NCBI GenBank assembly: GCA_036925085.1
Contig: JAUPFP010000003.1
Location: 2,386,501-2,450,500, forward strand
Length of the DNA stretch: 64,000 nt
Direction: 5' to 3'
Source of the DNA: Brachycybe producta
Lineage: Eukaryota > Arthropoda > Diplopoda > Playtdesmida > Andrognathidae
Position numbers and translations under genes: made by a program. This document shows, piece by piece, positions 10,954 to 22,070 of this stretch. The notes under the pieces were generated by a model, which did no database searches, was not told the origin of the DNA, and was given only the letters and a program-made list of their open reading frames with translations. How positions within the stretch are numbered: the first letter of the stretch is position 1; each line of letters opens with the position of its first letter.

Positions 10954-12696
10954 AAAAAGCTCCTCAGGTATACCCTGCAAATGCAGGAAGCTTTACTGTA
11001 AAACTCGGTCACCAATCATCATCTCTAGGACATGGGACATGTTGTCATTTTTGTCCATGTTACTGTCAATCTGCGGAATCAGTCAATCTGCAGATTTCCT
11101 AGGCAATCTGCAAAACCACCAAACTGCTTGTTGAACGTGCAAAATTCAATACATTTTAATGTGTCGAAATTTGGCAGATTCACTAGCAGGTTGGTTGTTG
11201 TGTGCAGATTGCCTAGGTAATCTTCAGATTGACTGATTCCGCAGATTGACTGTAACATTCATACCTCAACACAGACAGACATAAGTGTGTAAGTACTAAG
11301 GAGCCCTTAAAACCAAAATAACAACACCCAAAAATATTTTTGTCTGCCCAATAACAAAAAAAAAACTGTGTGTGTCTCAGTTTCAACTTTCAACTAATGA
11401 AATAAGAGAAGTTTCATATCAGATCAAAACCAGATAAAAATTATTATAATTGCTCGTTATAGAAAGTAGAAATAAGAAACTTCTTGCAACTCAAGATAAT
11501 AAATAACTGAAGAGAACTGAATTCTTATACAAATTACACTATATTCTAGATGAAGGTTTTTTTTATTCCTACATTGCCTAGGTTACATTTCTAACTTTCG
11601 GCCTGTATATAAGCAAATGCAACATTGCTTTCTATTGCGCAAGTGTCAACCGTTCACCAAAACTTCTGATTGGATGCATTTCACAAAAGGCGCATGCGCA
11701 AAAGAAAAAGGTTGCAAACTTTGCATTGTACCTTGCGAAATACAGAGCAACACCTGTTCATTACAGGCAAGTGTGCCCAGCAGTAAAAATTTTTGTTGGC
11801 CCCGCCCCTTTTATGAGCATCATCAATTTCTAACTGGTTTGTTATTTGGTCTGATGTCACATGCCCCGCCCCCTTTTCAATTTCTAATTGGTTCATATTT
11901 GGCCTGACGCTCATAAAAAGAGGCGGGGCCAACAAAATTTTTACTGCTCGACACACTTGCCTGTCTGTGTATTTACTATTGCATTGTCACGGTGTGAATC
12001 AGGCCTAATTTTTTAAAGATTCTCAAAAGAAATTTAAGTTTGTGTTGAAAAATCTCCAAAGAAAAAAATCATTTAAATTAAAATTTGTATAATATTTTTA
12101 TTAATAACTTAAAAATTATAATTAAGGTGCTAAAGACAATTTAATAATTAACTTTTTTTATAAAACAAAACTGAAAATTAATTTATTTAAAAAAAAATAC
12201 ATCAAAATGAAAATTTCTTCAGGAAGTTTGTTTTTCCCGTTCTAGTATATAACAAACTTTCAATCTTAATTACTAAACTAGAACAAAGAACATTAGCTAA
12301 ATGACTTAATAGTATTTTCATGTTGATATTTTTCAAAATAAACTTTTTATTGATTACAAAAAGCTTATTTTAAAAGATATCAACTTAAAAATACCCTGAA
12401 GTGATTCAACTACCCTTCTAGTTTCTCAAACTTCTATTCATTTTGCTTCTAAAAGCTAGAATAGCCAAAGTTTGAAGCTTAAAAAAACAATTTCTGTTCT
12501 AATTTCTATTTGCAAATAAATTTTATTTTCCAATTAATTCAAAATAGTCAAATTTGAAATATTTTCTTGTGATTTCAAAACAGTTGGACTTGAAATCCCG
12601 GACATCATTATGAACCGAGTTCAAGGTGGAACCGAAGGGAACCCAGCTCTAAAAGAAATGCGCATGCGCATGATGGCTAATGGAAAACGCAAGTGA
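9887..12696 (+). CDS. Putative secreted, amidated peptide-hormone precursor (unrecognised; gene 1)
   Basis: Two coding exons, 9887-10163 and 12584-12696, joined in phase (T split from TT) give 129 residues. The acceptor before the first coding exon is TTGTCTTCTAG (ends 9837), the internal donor is ATT-GTAAGG and the second acceptor TTTCAAAACAG. Residues 1-32 form a signal peptide (basic start, hydrophobic core ILAVLFQTYLILWLQL, cleavage likely after SG). A Gly/Gln-rich spacer contains one dibasic site (RR at 51-52) and a lone Cys80. KKR at 89-91 is followed by a 34-residue segment starting NFGLEIPDII and ending MRMRMMAN, then GKRK and stop: a classic amidation plus dibasic signal. I do not recognise the peptide. 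It has weak resemblance to DH31 in end positions and to CRF-like DH44 in its LEIP...NRV stretch. It would be a neuro- or gut-endocrine ligand. Confidence is high that it is a secreted peptide precursor, low for family. Confidence 0.75.
10375..10680. other. Intron DNA of gene 1, probably repeat
   Basis: The first intron stretch after exon 9887-10163 is less AT-rich than its surroundings and contains GGCAGAGGGACATAAAAGTTC, recalling the repeat at 1360 and 25800. A 94-codon open frame (10395-10679) has no recognisable domain and is not bounded by good splice sites; I treat it as chance. Confidence 0.4.
10682..10955. repeat. GA microsatellite
   Basis: Two blocks of (GA)n, a short one at 10682-10700 and a long one at about 10877-10950 with a GAGAGGTAGAGAG interruption, inside the gene 1 coding intron. 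The minus-strand SLSLSL open frame across it is an artefact. Confidence 0.95.
11060..11255. repeat. Fam-J palindromic MITE
   Basis: The arms TTACTGTCAATCTGCGG and its complement at 11238-11255 pair almost perfectly through GAATCAGTCAATCTGCAGAT, CCTAGG and CAATCTGCAAAACC. The whole element can form one long stem with a short loop near 11150. The second copy is at 52576-52767. It lies in the gene 1 coding intron. Confidence 0.8.
11763..11964. mobile_element. Fam-H hAT-like MITE
   Basis: Ends ACAGGCAAGTGTG and CACACTTGCCTGT. The interior has GGCCCCGCCCCTTTTATGAG and CAATTTCTAATTGGTT arms mirrored on the right. No clear 8-bp duplication is visible, so the insertion is old or rearranged. Two overlapping open frames (11617-11907 plus, 11681-11956 minus) mirror the palindrome and are not genes. 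Lies in the gene 1 coding intron. Confidence 0.75.
12000..12540. repeat. AT-rich DNA with one Fam-A copy
   Basis: Degraded Fam-A arms: forward from about 12280 (ACTAGAACAAAGAACATTAGCT, TTTTTCAAAATAAACTTTTTAT) and reverse ending near 12430 (CTACCCTTCTAGTTTCTCAAA). The rest is AT-rich with no signal. It ends about 40 bp before the acceptor of the last gene 1 exon. Confidence 0.65.
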
Positions 12697-12701
12697 CGTC
12701 A
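12694..12701. promoter_or_regulatory. CRE-like TGACGTCA overlapping the gene 1 stop codon
   Basis: The gene 1 stop codon TGA is the first part of a TGACGTCA palindrome. The 13-mer GTGACGTCACCAA here is identical to one at 50543-50555 in the last DH31 exon, which also lies directly after the basic cleavage site. Whether it is a binding site or a trace of shared ancestry is open. Confidence 0.35.
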
Positions 12702-12776
12702 CCAAACATATACAAAACCAATGTGAGAAAACATTATTTGAAAATTAATGAAAATTAATTGTATGCAATAATAATA

Positions 12777-13078
12777 ATAATATCAAAGCAAACGTTTCTT
12801 AATCTGTGGCCCAAGTGCCAATTGTGAAGTAACAATCTTCATTTAGAGATCAACCAACAATTAGACCTATGATGTGTTTTTAAATAAAAAAGACACCTGG
12901 TTAGAGGTTAGAACTTTGTAGTTTTATCTAATCTAACCTCATTAACCAGCCTTTTTTTCGATTTGAAACACTTTTAATTGCAATTGCTCTGATTACGATG
13001 ATTACTTCACAATTGGCACACTTGAGCCGCAAGTTGAGAAACATTTGCTTGATATTTCGCATAAAAATTCGAGCCATA
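12777..13078. mobile_element. Fam-B MITE, degraded left end
   Basis: Recognised by CAAACGTTTCTTAATCTGTG, GCCAATTGTGAAGTAAC and the right arm GCATAAAAATTCGAGCC. The core hairpin GGTTAGAGGTTAGAA ... TCTAACCTCATTAACCAG is present. The left TA-GGGCTCGG end has been replaced by an (ATA)n tract. Confidence 0.75.
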
Positions 13079-13262
13079 ATAATTATCTAAATTATTGTGA
13101 AAATTCTGACTTTTTGTTTTGTTTTGTTTCATTATAGATAATAACAGCAAACAAAAAAAAACTTTCAACAAAGTTCTAAAAAGTTCCGATTCGGATCCAA
13201 TTTCGAACTTTTTGATTCTTCTAAAATGGATCTGAAGAAAAAAATGCAATTAATTTAGTCAA

Positions 13263-13293
<31 letters not shown>

Positions 13294-13550
13294 AAAAAGC
13301 AAATTTTAAACAATTTAAAAATCATATTTATTTGCATTTAATTTCAATTTTTATTTAAATAATTCTTTATCTTTTTTAATATTTTGTTTTTGGTGTGAAA
13401 TTTTCTTTTTAAGTGTCAATCATTGCTGTTGTATTATAATATAAATAATATTAAATATTAAAACAAACTACTTTCCAAGTGCGCAGTTCTTCTTTCAGGT
13501 GCAAAATGAAGAGAAACTTAAGTATTTTAAAAAAAACTAGAAGGGTAATT

Positions 13551-13860
13551 AATACCTTGTACACAGTCATGAGTTAAATGAATTCAAATGAAATGTGTTT
13601 AGGGTGAATTATAAGGAATCCAGTTAAGGACATGAACACCAAATAAAAATTGGCTTTAATTATTAATATTTTAAATTGAAGTACTAAATCGATATTTTGT
13701 CAATAGTTTATTGAATTATATTTAAGTATTAACTCAATATTTTTAGATTATTAACTGAATAAATTGAATTCGACATATTGTTTGTTTGTCCTTCACAGGG
13801 CTCTGTAGAACACATTTATTATTTAAATTCATTTAAATTATCAGGTGTGTACAAGGTATT
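13551..13860. mobile_element. Fam-F composite element
   Basis: The ends AATACCTTGTACACA and TGTGTACAAGGTATT are perfect inverted repeats. Inside lies a second pair of ends resembling Fam-C (a GGAATCCAGTTAAGGACA segment and TCCTTCACAGGGCTCTGTA), so the unit looks like one element captured by another. Other copies: 27101-27397 (left-truncated) and 29205-29516 (opposite orientation). Confidence 0.8.
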
Positions 13861-13945
13861 ACACTCAATCACATGAGGATATTTTCATCTTGATATCCTT
13901 CATTATAAGCTCTTTTTTGATTTCAGTTTAAAAATGACAAACTTT

Positions 13946-14110
13946 AAGGCCTTGTTTCCACTGGGGTGGAAATTTCAACTTTTTTGAAAATTTCAACTGG
14001 TGAAAAATGGAAGACACGTGGCCCTTCCGCCCATTCACTATCATAGACAAAGACCACGTGTGTTCAATTTTTCATCAGTTGAAATTTTCACTCCAATGGA
14101 AACAAGGCCT
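13946..14110. repeat. Fam-D palindromic MITE
   Basis: Arms AGGCCTTGTTTCCACTGGGG and CCAATGGAAACAAGGCCT, with GAAAATTTCAACTGGTGAAA facing its complement and ACACGTGG / CCACGTGT around the centre. Inserted in the loop of a Fam-A element. Confidence 0.85.
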
Positions 14111-14339
14111 AAGCAGACAATTTTTTGTTAAAAATTTTCACTATAAAAACTTTATTTTGAATAATATTAGCATGAAAATACCCTAACGTGATTCAGCTAC
14201 CCATCTAGTTTCTAACATCCTATAAACTAAAAGATAAAAAAATCATCTGTTCATAAAACTTTTCAAGAAGCTGAATAAGCGTTTAACTGGACAGAAACTT
14301 AACTATAAACTTCACATTATAAGTTCATAAAAAAGTTCG

Positions 14340-15825
14340 CAATAAAGTAGAAGAGTTAAACGAATGGCCCTAAAGGGCAGAATTTAAAATTTGTTGTTTA
14401 TTCCCTAGGCTACTGCAATTTAGTGGGGCCCGTGTGCGACAGCCCCATCCTTACATCCAGCATTCTGTTGAAATGAATAACATTTTAATAGAAACTAGAA
14501 AACGTATCTACAAAGATAACTCTTAAAAAGAAATTCCTGTGTGTACTTTCTAGTTTTTAGATAATAAATTAGAAACCTAGCAACCACCACCCCCACATCA
14601 CAAATATACACTTAACATGAAAAGATAAAAACTAAACAGCTTCTCAGAAATGAAACAAATTTGAAAAGAAACTAGAAAACATATTTATACGAAAATAACC
14701 CTAAAAAGAAATCTCGTGTACTTTCTAGTATTTAAACATAAAATTAAAATCTGAGCACCTCAACCTCCCCACATACCTTTTAACTGCAACTATTTTATAA
14801 AAACTTAAGAATGCTTGCAATAAATCATTTATTTTGTGCGTGTAGCGTTAGATGGCACCACTAGCCCTCCTCCCATAGAAATGTACTGACACACATTTTC
14901 CTTTTTGTCACGTGACAAACTTTTAAAGATTGCGTCATCGCTATTTCTACACACGTGCTCTCTCTCTCTCTTCACTTATATTGTGTTTCTGGGTTAAGTT
15001 TGTCATGTGCTCATAATAGGGTTGTTTTGGACGCTTTTAGAGTTAAACGGAGGCTGCATTCGATTTCAACTACTTGGCAAGTGGAGTTTGCCACCTATGG
15101 AGGTTGCAGGCGCCATCTACCTTGCATTTTACATAAGTATTTTTCTATGGAGCCCTGAGGAGCTCGGAGGAAATAAATTTAACTTGAAAACAAATGTGAA
15201 ATTAAAATAACCTCAAAAAGAGATTTTTTGTGTACTTTCTAGTTTTTAAATAGAAATAAAAAATCTATAACCTCAACAATCTCTTCAAACACTAAAAAAT
15301 ATATGTAACTTTATAAACTTTTAATTAGAGCAACTTTAATAATTATAATTTTTCCAATCAAAACAAAAAATTGGTTAAATGCTAATGTAATTTAATAATA
15401 ATTAAAAAAAATTCTAGTCTATAAGTCTTTTTTTGTTAAAACAAAAAGTTCTACTTTTCATACATAATTTTATTAACTTTTGTAACTTTGTGGAATATTC
15501 TTTAATACCGCCAAAATAAAGCACATCATCGTTGTGATTATTGACCACTAGATGGCAGCAAGTGCAAAACAATTCTTCTTACAACATTTTTAAGAGCAAT
15601 CCATGGCTTATATACAGCTTGCAGCGCCACCTTGTGACAACACTACAAAGTAATGTGATATTTTTATATAAAGAAAATACATTGGGATCTTAATTTATCC
15701 CTAAATTGTTTCCTAGTAAGATTGTTACTGCCATCTGGTGGCCAAACTCAAACATGGATTTTTTTTTAAAGAAGCTGTCAAACACCTAATTGCATCATCA
15801 AGAGATTAAGTCCAATATGAATTAT
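14340..15825. other. Intergenic DNA with short Fam-A-like arms, no gene seen
   Basis: Contains several short foldbacks of a diverged Fam-A type (GAAACTAGAAAACATATTTAT ... GTGTACTTTCTAGTTTTTA near 14500, 14680 and 15235) and a less AT-rich patch at 14840-15170 with ACACGTGCTCTCTCTCTC. Two overlapping plus-strand frames of 67 codons (14955-15210) have no domain or splice context. The recurring GATGGC(A/G)CCACT words suggest further MITE ends. Confidence 0.45.
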
Positions 15826-16142
15826 TAGGGCTCGGATTTTTATGCTTTATTAAGCAAATGTTTCTCAATTTGTGGCCCAAGTGTGCCAATTGTGAAGTAA
15901 TTATCATTAGAGCAACTAACAATTATGCTTTTTCTTTCTAATAAAAAAGGCTAGTTAAAGGCTAAATGTCTGGTTACAATCAGTTGTCAACTAGAATTCT
16001 AGCCTCTAACCAGTGTTTTTTGATTTAAAAAAAAACAATTGTTGGTTTATCTAAATTTGAGAGATTTATTACTTCACAATTGGCTCTTGGGCCAAAGATT
16101 GAGAAACATTTCCTTAGATATTGCATAAAAATCCGAACTCTA
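15826..16142. mobile_element. Fam-B MITE
   Basis: TA-GGGCTCGGATTTTTATGC at the left and GCATAAAAATCCGAACTC-TA at the right. Subterminal CAAATGTTTCTCAATTTGTG arms and a central GCTAGTTAAAGGCTA ... TAGCCTCTAACCAG hairpin. Nearly intact. Confidence 0.88.
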
Positions 16143-16785
16143 ACGATTATATGTATTTAAATAACATGAATACATGAATAATAACACAACATTGTAAAAT
16201 ATACATGTTTATTATGAAGTTGATAATAATGACAAACAAAACAAATGACACTCATTTGTCTTTAAGCTAATTATTGACTGTTATGTCATTATAAAGAGAA
16301 ATTTACTATTCTACTATATAATAAATTTGCATATTTTTGGCATATGTAATAAAAGTACAGACATTAACACTGAATACGTTTTTCTTCCAGAAATGGGTTT
16401 TACCTCATACTGAGTAAGTTATGAAACATTTTTTTTTTTCACAGTGAAATGTGATAAATGTTTAGAAAGAACTTTTTAGAGCTTTTTTTTTGGGGGGGGG
16501 GGACTTTTGGGGCCAATTGAGCCCTAGTAAGGTCTTTTCAGACTATTTAAACCCTTTTCGTACCGTATATTTTAGCCAATTTTTTTTCAAAAAAAAGTTC
16601 TATTAGTGGGTTTTTTGTTGTATTTTTTAAGTTTTCAATTTTGTTAAATTTATGAATTTTTTCAAAAGGCGTTTGGGAGGCCATCTGGTGTCAGCTGAGC
16701 CTTCCTGATACCTTTTTTTTCACAGAGCTTTTTCACAACTTCATAACAGGCGTTTAGAGACAGAAAAATGAGTTTTAACGCCCCA

Positions 16786-16925
16786 CCCACCGGAAATCTT
16801 TAAGCAGACCAAATATCAACCAATTAGAAATGGCTGTTCCTCTATTATCACGCCAATAGATGGCGCTGATGCTCATAAAAGGGCTGTAAAAGGGGCGGGG
16901 TAAACGAATAGTTAGTGCTTTTATA
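16786..16925. mobile_element. Degraded Fam-H fragment
   Basis: ACCAATTAGAAATGGC and the right-hand GGGGCGGGGTAAACGAATAGT / TAGTGCT segment match the Fam-H interior and right arm seen at 7900-7980. The outer CAGGCAG ends are missing. The surrounding 16143-17440 holds no other recognisable feature beyond homopolymers (poly-T and poly-G near 16480-16500). Confidence 0.55.
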
Positions 16926-17464
16926 TGCTTCTCAATTGTGAATTTTCAAATAAAAATGTCACCAGTTGTGCACCTTTAAAGAAGACCTGTTGTCACTTAA
17001 GAAAAAAGGTGTATAATTTGAGATTAGGAGCTAAAAAAATCGAAAAAAAAGTACCCAGAAAAAAAAGAACCCAGAAAAAAAAGAGGGTCATTCCATTTGA
17101 TGATAATCAAGAATTATTGTTCCTGAGTTTTTTTTTTTCCTTCTTCCTGAGTGGAGGTTTCCAAGGGAGATAAGATAAAGGGCACCCCATAATAAACCCC
17201 CTTAGAGAGTGAGAGGTTACATGGGCTTTTATCAATTGATGATTCCTAATGGAACAGATGGGAAATGTTGTTGAAATTCATCCATTTTCACTGACATTTA
17301 CTTGTCTTATTCATGAATCACGGTCATCGTGGGTCATGTGACAAATGTATATAAAAAAAAGACATGAAACATGGAGCTCATTCATGTTCAATGAAGAGGC
17401 TAACAAATGGGTTTTTTTTAATCACCCTGTATTTGTTGCGTTTTAACCTGAAAGTGAACCCGGG

Positions 17465-17910
17465 ACAACAAACTCTTCGATTATTTTGTTTTTCAGGTGC
17501 AAAATGAAGAAAAACGTGTGCTTGTTTTAGAAACTAGAAGGGTAGATCATGTTGAGATATCTTTCAAAATAAACTTTTTTAAAATAAAAAATTAAAAAAA
17601 ATATATCATGTGCTTAAAATTGGAAGGGTGGCTCAATCACTTCAAGCTATTTTCGTGTTGCTATCTTTCAAAATAAACTTTTTATAGACAAACATTAAAA
17701 TAAATATTGTCTGCTTAAAGTTGGGTTATTTTTTTCAAACTTGCATAAAAAGTTTATTTTGAAAGATATATCAATGTGAAAAAAACCCTCTTAAGTGATT
17801 GAGCTACAACTCTTCTAGTTTCTAAAACACATTCAAGTTTCTTTTCATTTTGCATCTGAAAGACAGAATATAAAGAGAGGGCGAGAGGCGCGTTTACACA
17901 CTTTAGAATT
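17465..17910. repeat. Fam-A element, near full length
   Basis: Outer arm with AACTCTTCGATTATT, TTTCAGGTGCAAAATGAAGA, then TTAGAAACTAGAAGGGTAG and ATCTTTCAAAATAAACTTTT. An extra arm starts at 17610. The reverse arm ends with CTCTTCTAGTTTCTAAAACA, CATTTTGCATCTGAAAGACAG and GCGAGAGGCGCGTTTACAC. It shows the full arm order of the family. Confidence 0.8.
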
Positions 17911-18399
17911 TCTCCAATTAGAAATGGGAAAGTGAACTTTAAACAATCTTGTGATTTATAATTGCATTTGCAAATTGATCTTTTTTTTGATTCGCCTGAA
18001 TGAAACTTGCAAAAATGGCAATTGCCACACAAAACCACCACCAACAATTTAAATAACTTCTTTTTTTTTTTGCTTTAAATAAAATTAATGGAAGACAATT
18101 TTCTTCATTCAAAGTTAAGTTTGTTTAAAAGCGACATTTTCAAACAATTCTGTAATTAAAGTAGCAGCTTCAATAGACCACACATATGTTTTAAAATATA
18201 ACGGATTTCTAGAAGAAGAAGAAGAAAAACAGCTATTCGGCTAAATTAGTCGTAATTAATTAATGCCAAACACACAACCATTTCAGGGTTCTATCAAATA
18301 GCCCAAAAGTTAAGAAATTAGCTTTAGTTTTTAGTTGACACAAAACAGGGATCCAATAAATTAGTCTGAGTATAGACTGGATATTAAGCACTAAATAAA

Positions 18400-18670
18400 A
18401 CAAAAGCTAAATAGCTAGAAGAAAGACAAACTAAACCAAAAAAAAAAAGAACAAAGCTGAACAAAAAAAAAAGCTAAACTAGATCAGAACTAAAGTGAAT
18501 AAAAACTAAACATGACAAGATCTAAACGACACGAGTGCTAAACCAGACAAGAGCTAAAGTAAATGAATGCTAAACTGGACAATAGCTAAACTAAGTAGGA
18601 TAAGAATTGAATTGCACAAGAGCTAAATTGAACAAAAGCCAAACTGTAGACAACAGCTAAATTGGACAAA
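18400..18670. repeat. Degenerate minisatellite, unit about 18-20 bp
   Basis: Imperfect tandem units such as ACAAGAGCTAAA and GACAATAGCTAAACT. Related in style to the array at 4768-4960. It directly precedes a Fam-A end variant. Confidence 0.65.
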
Positions 18671-18689
18671 TTGGACTCTTTTCGCCTAT

Positions 18690-19126
18690 TTTTTCAAACT
18701 GTCATAAAAAGTTTATTTTGAAAGATATCATCGTGAAAAAACTTTTAGCTTTATCACCAACTATTCTAGTTTCTAAAACACTTTGCATTTTTTCATAATG
18801 TTTCTCCTGAAAAATGTTTGCTTGAAAAATATAAATTTTCTCAAAACTTCTGGAGTTTTTTTTTTCCATTGAAATTTCATGAAAAACTCTTTTCGCCTTT
18901 TTTTTTCAAACTATCATAAAAAGTTCATTTTGAAAGATATCATCATCGGAAAAAAAAGCATTTAGCATTATCACCAACTATTCTAGTTTCTAAAACACTT
19001 TGAATTTTTTCATAATGTTTCTCCTGAAAAACGTTCGCTTGAAAAATGAACTCAAAATGAACATAGAACATTAATTGGAGAACGCCATAGTGAGAAACAA
19101 AACAAATATCTATTCAGCCACCTTGT
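18690..19126. repeat. Fam-A end-variant element, partly duplicated
   Basis: Two successive reverse arms (TCATAAAAAGTTTATTTTGAA ... CAACTATTCTAGTTTCTAAAAC at about 18702-18785 and 18905-18995), each followed by CATAATGTTTCTCCTGAAAAA. The right end is CAAATATCTATTCAGCCACCTTG at 19105-19126, the inverse of the TTAAGGTGGCTGAATAG terminus. The left terminus is missing. Confidence 0.7.
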
Positions 19127-19900
19127 CTCCCTGTTTTTTTATATAAAAAATGTCACCTATCCCTGTTGGGCTTCTAAGCCCCCCCCCCCTCTTTCATCTA
19201 ACATGAAAGCTTATACATGATTAATATATATGATAATACATAGGGGGCTCCATACTAGACATTTTTGCGCCTGCGTCATCTTCAAAATTCAATCTTAAAT
19301 GACACCCTTAGCATGATTGGTTCAAAACCTCAAAACTTTTAGAATGATAACTACAAAGAAAATAAGCTGATGAAAGGGTTAAAATAGCAAAAAAAAAAGG
19401 GGGGGATGAAGGGTGGTTAAATTAGGGACTAGGAGGGTAAACAGGGAGGGGTTAGTGGGTTACACAGCAAATTCGAATCTGAAAGCATAACATTTTTGAA
19501 GAAAAAATTTGAGACTCAAAAAAGAGAGGAGGACCATAAAAGACCAAACAAATTGTTACACAAAGTGATGATGATTATGTTAATTAAGAAAACAACCAAA
19601 ACGTGTTGAAAGACACTTAAAGGGGTTATAATAATGAAAGAAGAAAGAAAGAAAAACACGGGTTAATGTCAATCTCTTTAAGTAATAAATGACATCATTG
19701 TTATTAATTATAATCCAGGAGTTTTTTTTAAACAAATTTTTGTTAAAATAGTACGGATTATTTATTATCAAGAGACCTCAAGTTCAAAATTTCTTAATTT
19801 GACAGAAGGTTCAACAAGGTCCTTTAGCCCAAATTTAACTAGATAAATAAAATGACACCTGAACTTTCTGTTTGAGCAAGGTTTCAAAATAAAAAAAAAC

Positions 19901-20435
19901 TGGCTTTACTGAGAAAAACCCGGTGTTACTGAGAAAAACCCGGTGTTACTGAGAAAAACCCGGTGTTACTGAGAAAAACCTGGTGTTACTGAGAAAAACC
20001 CGGTGTTACTGAAAAACCATGGTTTTACTGAGAGAAAAAAAAAACCGGTTTTACTGAGAAAGCCCCTTCTTATACTGCGAAAAGTCTGGTTTTACTGAGA
20101 AGAACGCAGTTTTACTGAGAAAAACGCGGTTTTAATAAGAAAAACTCGGTGTTACCGAGAAAAACCCGGTTTTAATAAGAAAAACTCGGTGTTACCGAGA
20201 AAAACCCGGTTTTAATAAGAAAAACTCGGTGTTACTGAGAAAAACCCGGTTTTACTGAAAAACCATGGTTTTACTGGGGAAAAAAACCGGTTTTACTGAG
20301 AAAGCCTCTTCTTATACTGCGAAAAGTCTGGTTTTACTAAGAAGAACGCAGTTTTACTGAGAAAAAACGCAGTTTTACTGAGAAAAATTCGGTTTTACTG
20401 AGAACACCACATCTTATACTGCGAAAAACCTGGTT
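19901..20435. repeat. 20-bp minisatellite with higher-order repeat
   Basis: About 27 units of the type GAGAAAAACCCGGTGTTACT. The first five are nearly identical. A block at 20011-20130 (ACCATGGTTTTACTGAG, CTTCTTATACTGCGAAAAGT) is repeated at 20257-20375, so a superunit of about 246 bp has been duplicated on top of the 20-bp period. Confidence 0.93.
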
Positions 20436-20456
20436 ATCCTAAGTAAAACTCTTCTT

Positions 20457-20775
20457 ATGCTTTGTTTCCACTACAAAAATTAACTGCAATTAAAAAGATA
20501 ACCACAGTTAATTTTCTAGTTGAAACAAATGTGTTTTACATGAAAAATGGTTAAATTTCTGAACAATTGTGCATTAACACAATATGGTTAACCACCATAA
20601 TTGAATTGGTTAAATTAGTCACTTCCTGTGGTTCAAACAACATGGCGAATAGTGAGAGACTGCAGTCTGCACATGAGCAGTAGAAGCTGTACCTCACAGT
20701 AAAACTACAATTAACCCTCACAGTCTGAACCAGCCATACAGTCATACAGTAGCTAAAAAAACCAAATGTTTTCAT
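20457..20775. repeat. Fam-E element, left part
   Basis: TTTCCACTACAAAAATTAACTGCAATTA, ACCACAGTTAATTTTCTAGT, GGTTAACCACCATAATTGAAT and TCACTTCCTGTGGTTCAAAC match the left half of the element at 55103. The right half is missing and the sequence ends near an ACAGTCTGAACCAGCC segment. Confidence 0.75.
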
Positions 20776-20816
20776 CATTTTAAAGGCGCTTAATCAAGAG
20801 ATTAATTAAAAATCGT

Positions 20817-20869
20817 CTCTCTCTCTCTGTATCTATCTCTATCTCTCTCTCTCTCTTTCTCTCTCTGTA

Positions 20870-20936
<67 letters not shown>

Positions 20937-20946
20937 CTCTCTCTGT
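20817..20946. repeat. CT microsatellite
   Basis: (CT)n with CTGTATCTATCTCTAT interruptions. The minus-strand RERERE open frame is an artefact of it. Confidence 0.95.
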
Positions 20947-20949
20947 AAT

Positions 20950-22070
20950 TGAGTCTAATTAAAACAGTCACAGAAATGCGGGAATAAAATTTTTTTTCAA
21001 ACAATTAAACTCTTTTAAATATAATTAACTGACTACTAATTTAAAATATCTGCATATTTGAGTAAATCTAATGAAGAAAATAAGACATCAAAAATTATTA
21101 ATTATATATTTTTTTAAAAAAATAAGTCAAATTAAGAAAAAAAAATGGCATCAATTATCCTCCAAAAAAGAGACTTCTTTATGAATTAGTTGGAAATTAA
21201 TGAATTCATGTTGTTCTTCCGGAAATACAAAAAAAATACTAAAGATGGCATTTTCCGTAAAAAAAATTGGGCACAAAAAACTAGAAAGGGCACTGAACCA
21301 CAATTACAAATTATTTTTCCATTCAAGTCATTTCTAATTATAGTTCATTATTAGAACAGACATCAATAACAAAATATTTTTTTTAAAAAAAACAATTAAG
21401 TGATTGAAGGGTTGTGTGACCTCTGACCCTCCATGTCTAAACACTTTAAGACAATATCCGGAAGTATTACTAAAATTATGCAAATATGCATGCACATCAA
21501 TCAATCATTTTGTTTTTATTAGAATAAATTAGATAAAATATTCCTTAACATGCTAAACCTAATTCAGACCATGAGGCTTAATATAAGATCTCTTCTCTAC
21601 TGCGCATGTGCAGAAAATACAGCTCAATGAATTGCAGTAAAACCTGGATACTGGCAACTTACTTCTATAAAACGGAAAAACAGCTAAAACGTACTGGAAA
21701 ATACAAGATTCCGTTTTATCCAGGTTTTACTGTATCATCTCTTTAGATTGATTGCATTTAAATAATGCACATGCGCAATAGAAAGAGACTAATTTTGCTT
21801 ACCTGAACGGTCTTCATGGTCTGAATCAGGCCCATAATCAGTCTCCGTCTCAATATATTCTTCATTATAATTAAATTACAAATAAGAGAAGATTGTTATC
21901 TCAAATCTCAATGAATAATGTATGACGTGATACAGGCAAAGTAGAGAAATCAGTCATTTTATACAATCACACTAGACAATGTGCAGGCACCACACATTTG
22001 GTATTAAAAAAAACAATAATTGAAAACATTTCAGGCAATGTGCACAATTATACGGAGTTCCGTTAAGGAC
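20950..22070. other. AT-rich intergenic DNA, no gene seen
   Basis: Mostly unique-looking AT-rich sequence. A small inverted repeat of GTAAAACCTGGATAC (about 21629) and ATCCAGGTTTTACTG (about 21716) suggests a MITE of roughly 100 bp. CTGCGCATGTGCAG is at about 21600 and GCACATGCGCAATAGAAAGAG at about 21768. No open frame deserves a call. Confidence 0.4.

Larger units (their letters stand above)
13500..14200. repeat. Fam-A copy broken by Fam-F and Fam-D insertions
   Basis: A Fam-A forward arm starts near 13500 (TGCAAAATGAAGAGAAACTT, AAACTAGAAGGGTA) and resumes at 13861 (CTCAATCACATGAGGATATT, then TCTTGATATCCTTCATTATAAGC). Fam-F sits between the halves. The loop then holds a Fam-D palindrome at 13946-14110, and the reverse arm ends near 14215 (CTACCCATCTAGTTTCTAA). 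Clear evidence that Fam-A is older than both guests. Confidence 0.75.

Noticed and set aside
11617-11956. Overlapping frames on both strands
   Set aside because: Produced by the Fam-H inverted repeat.
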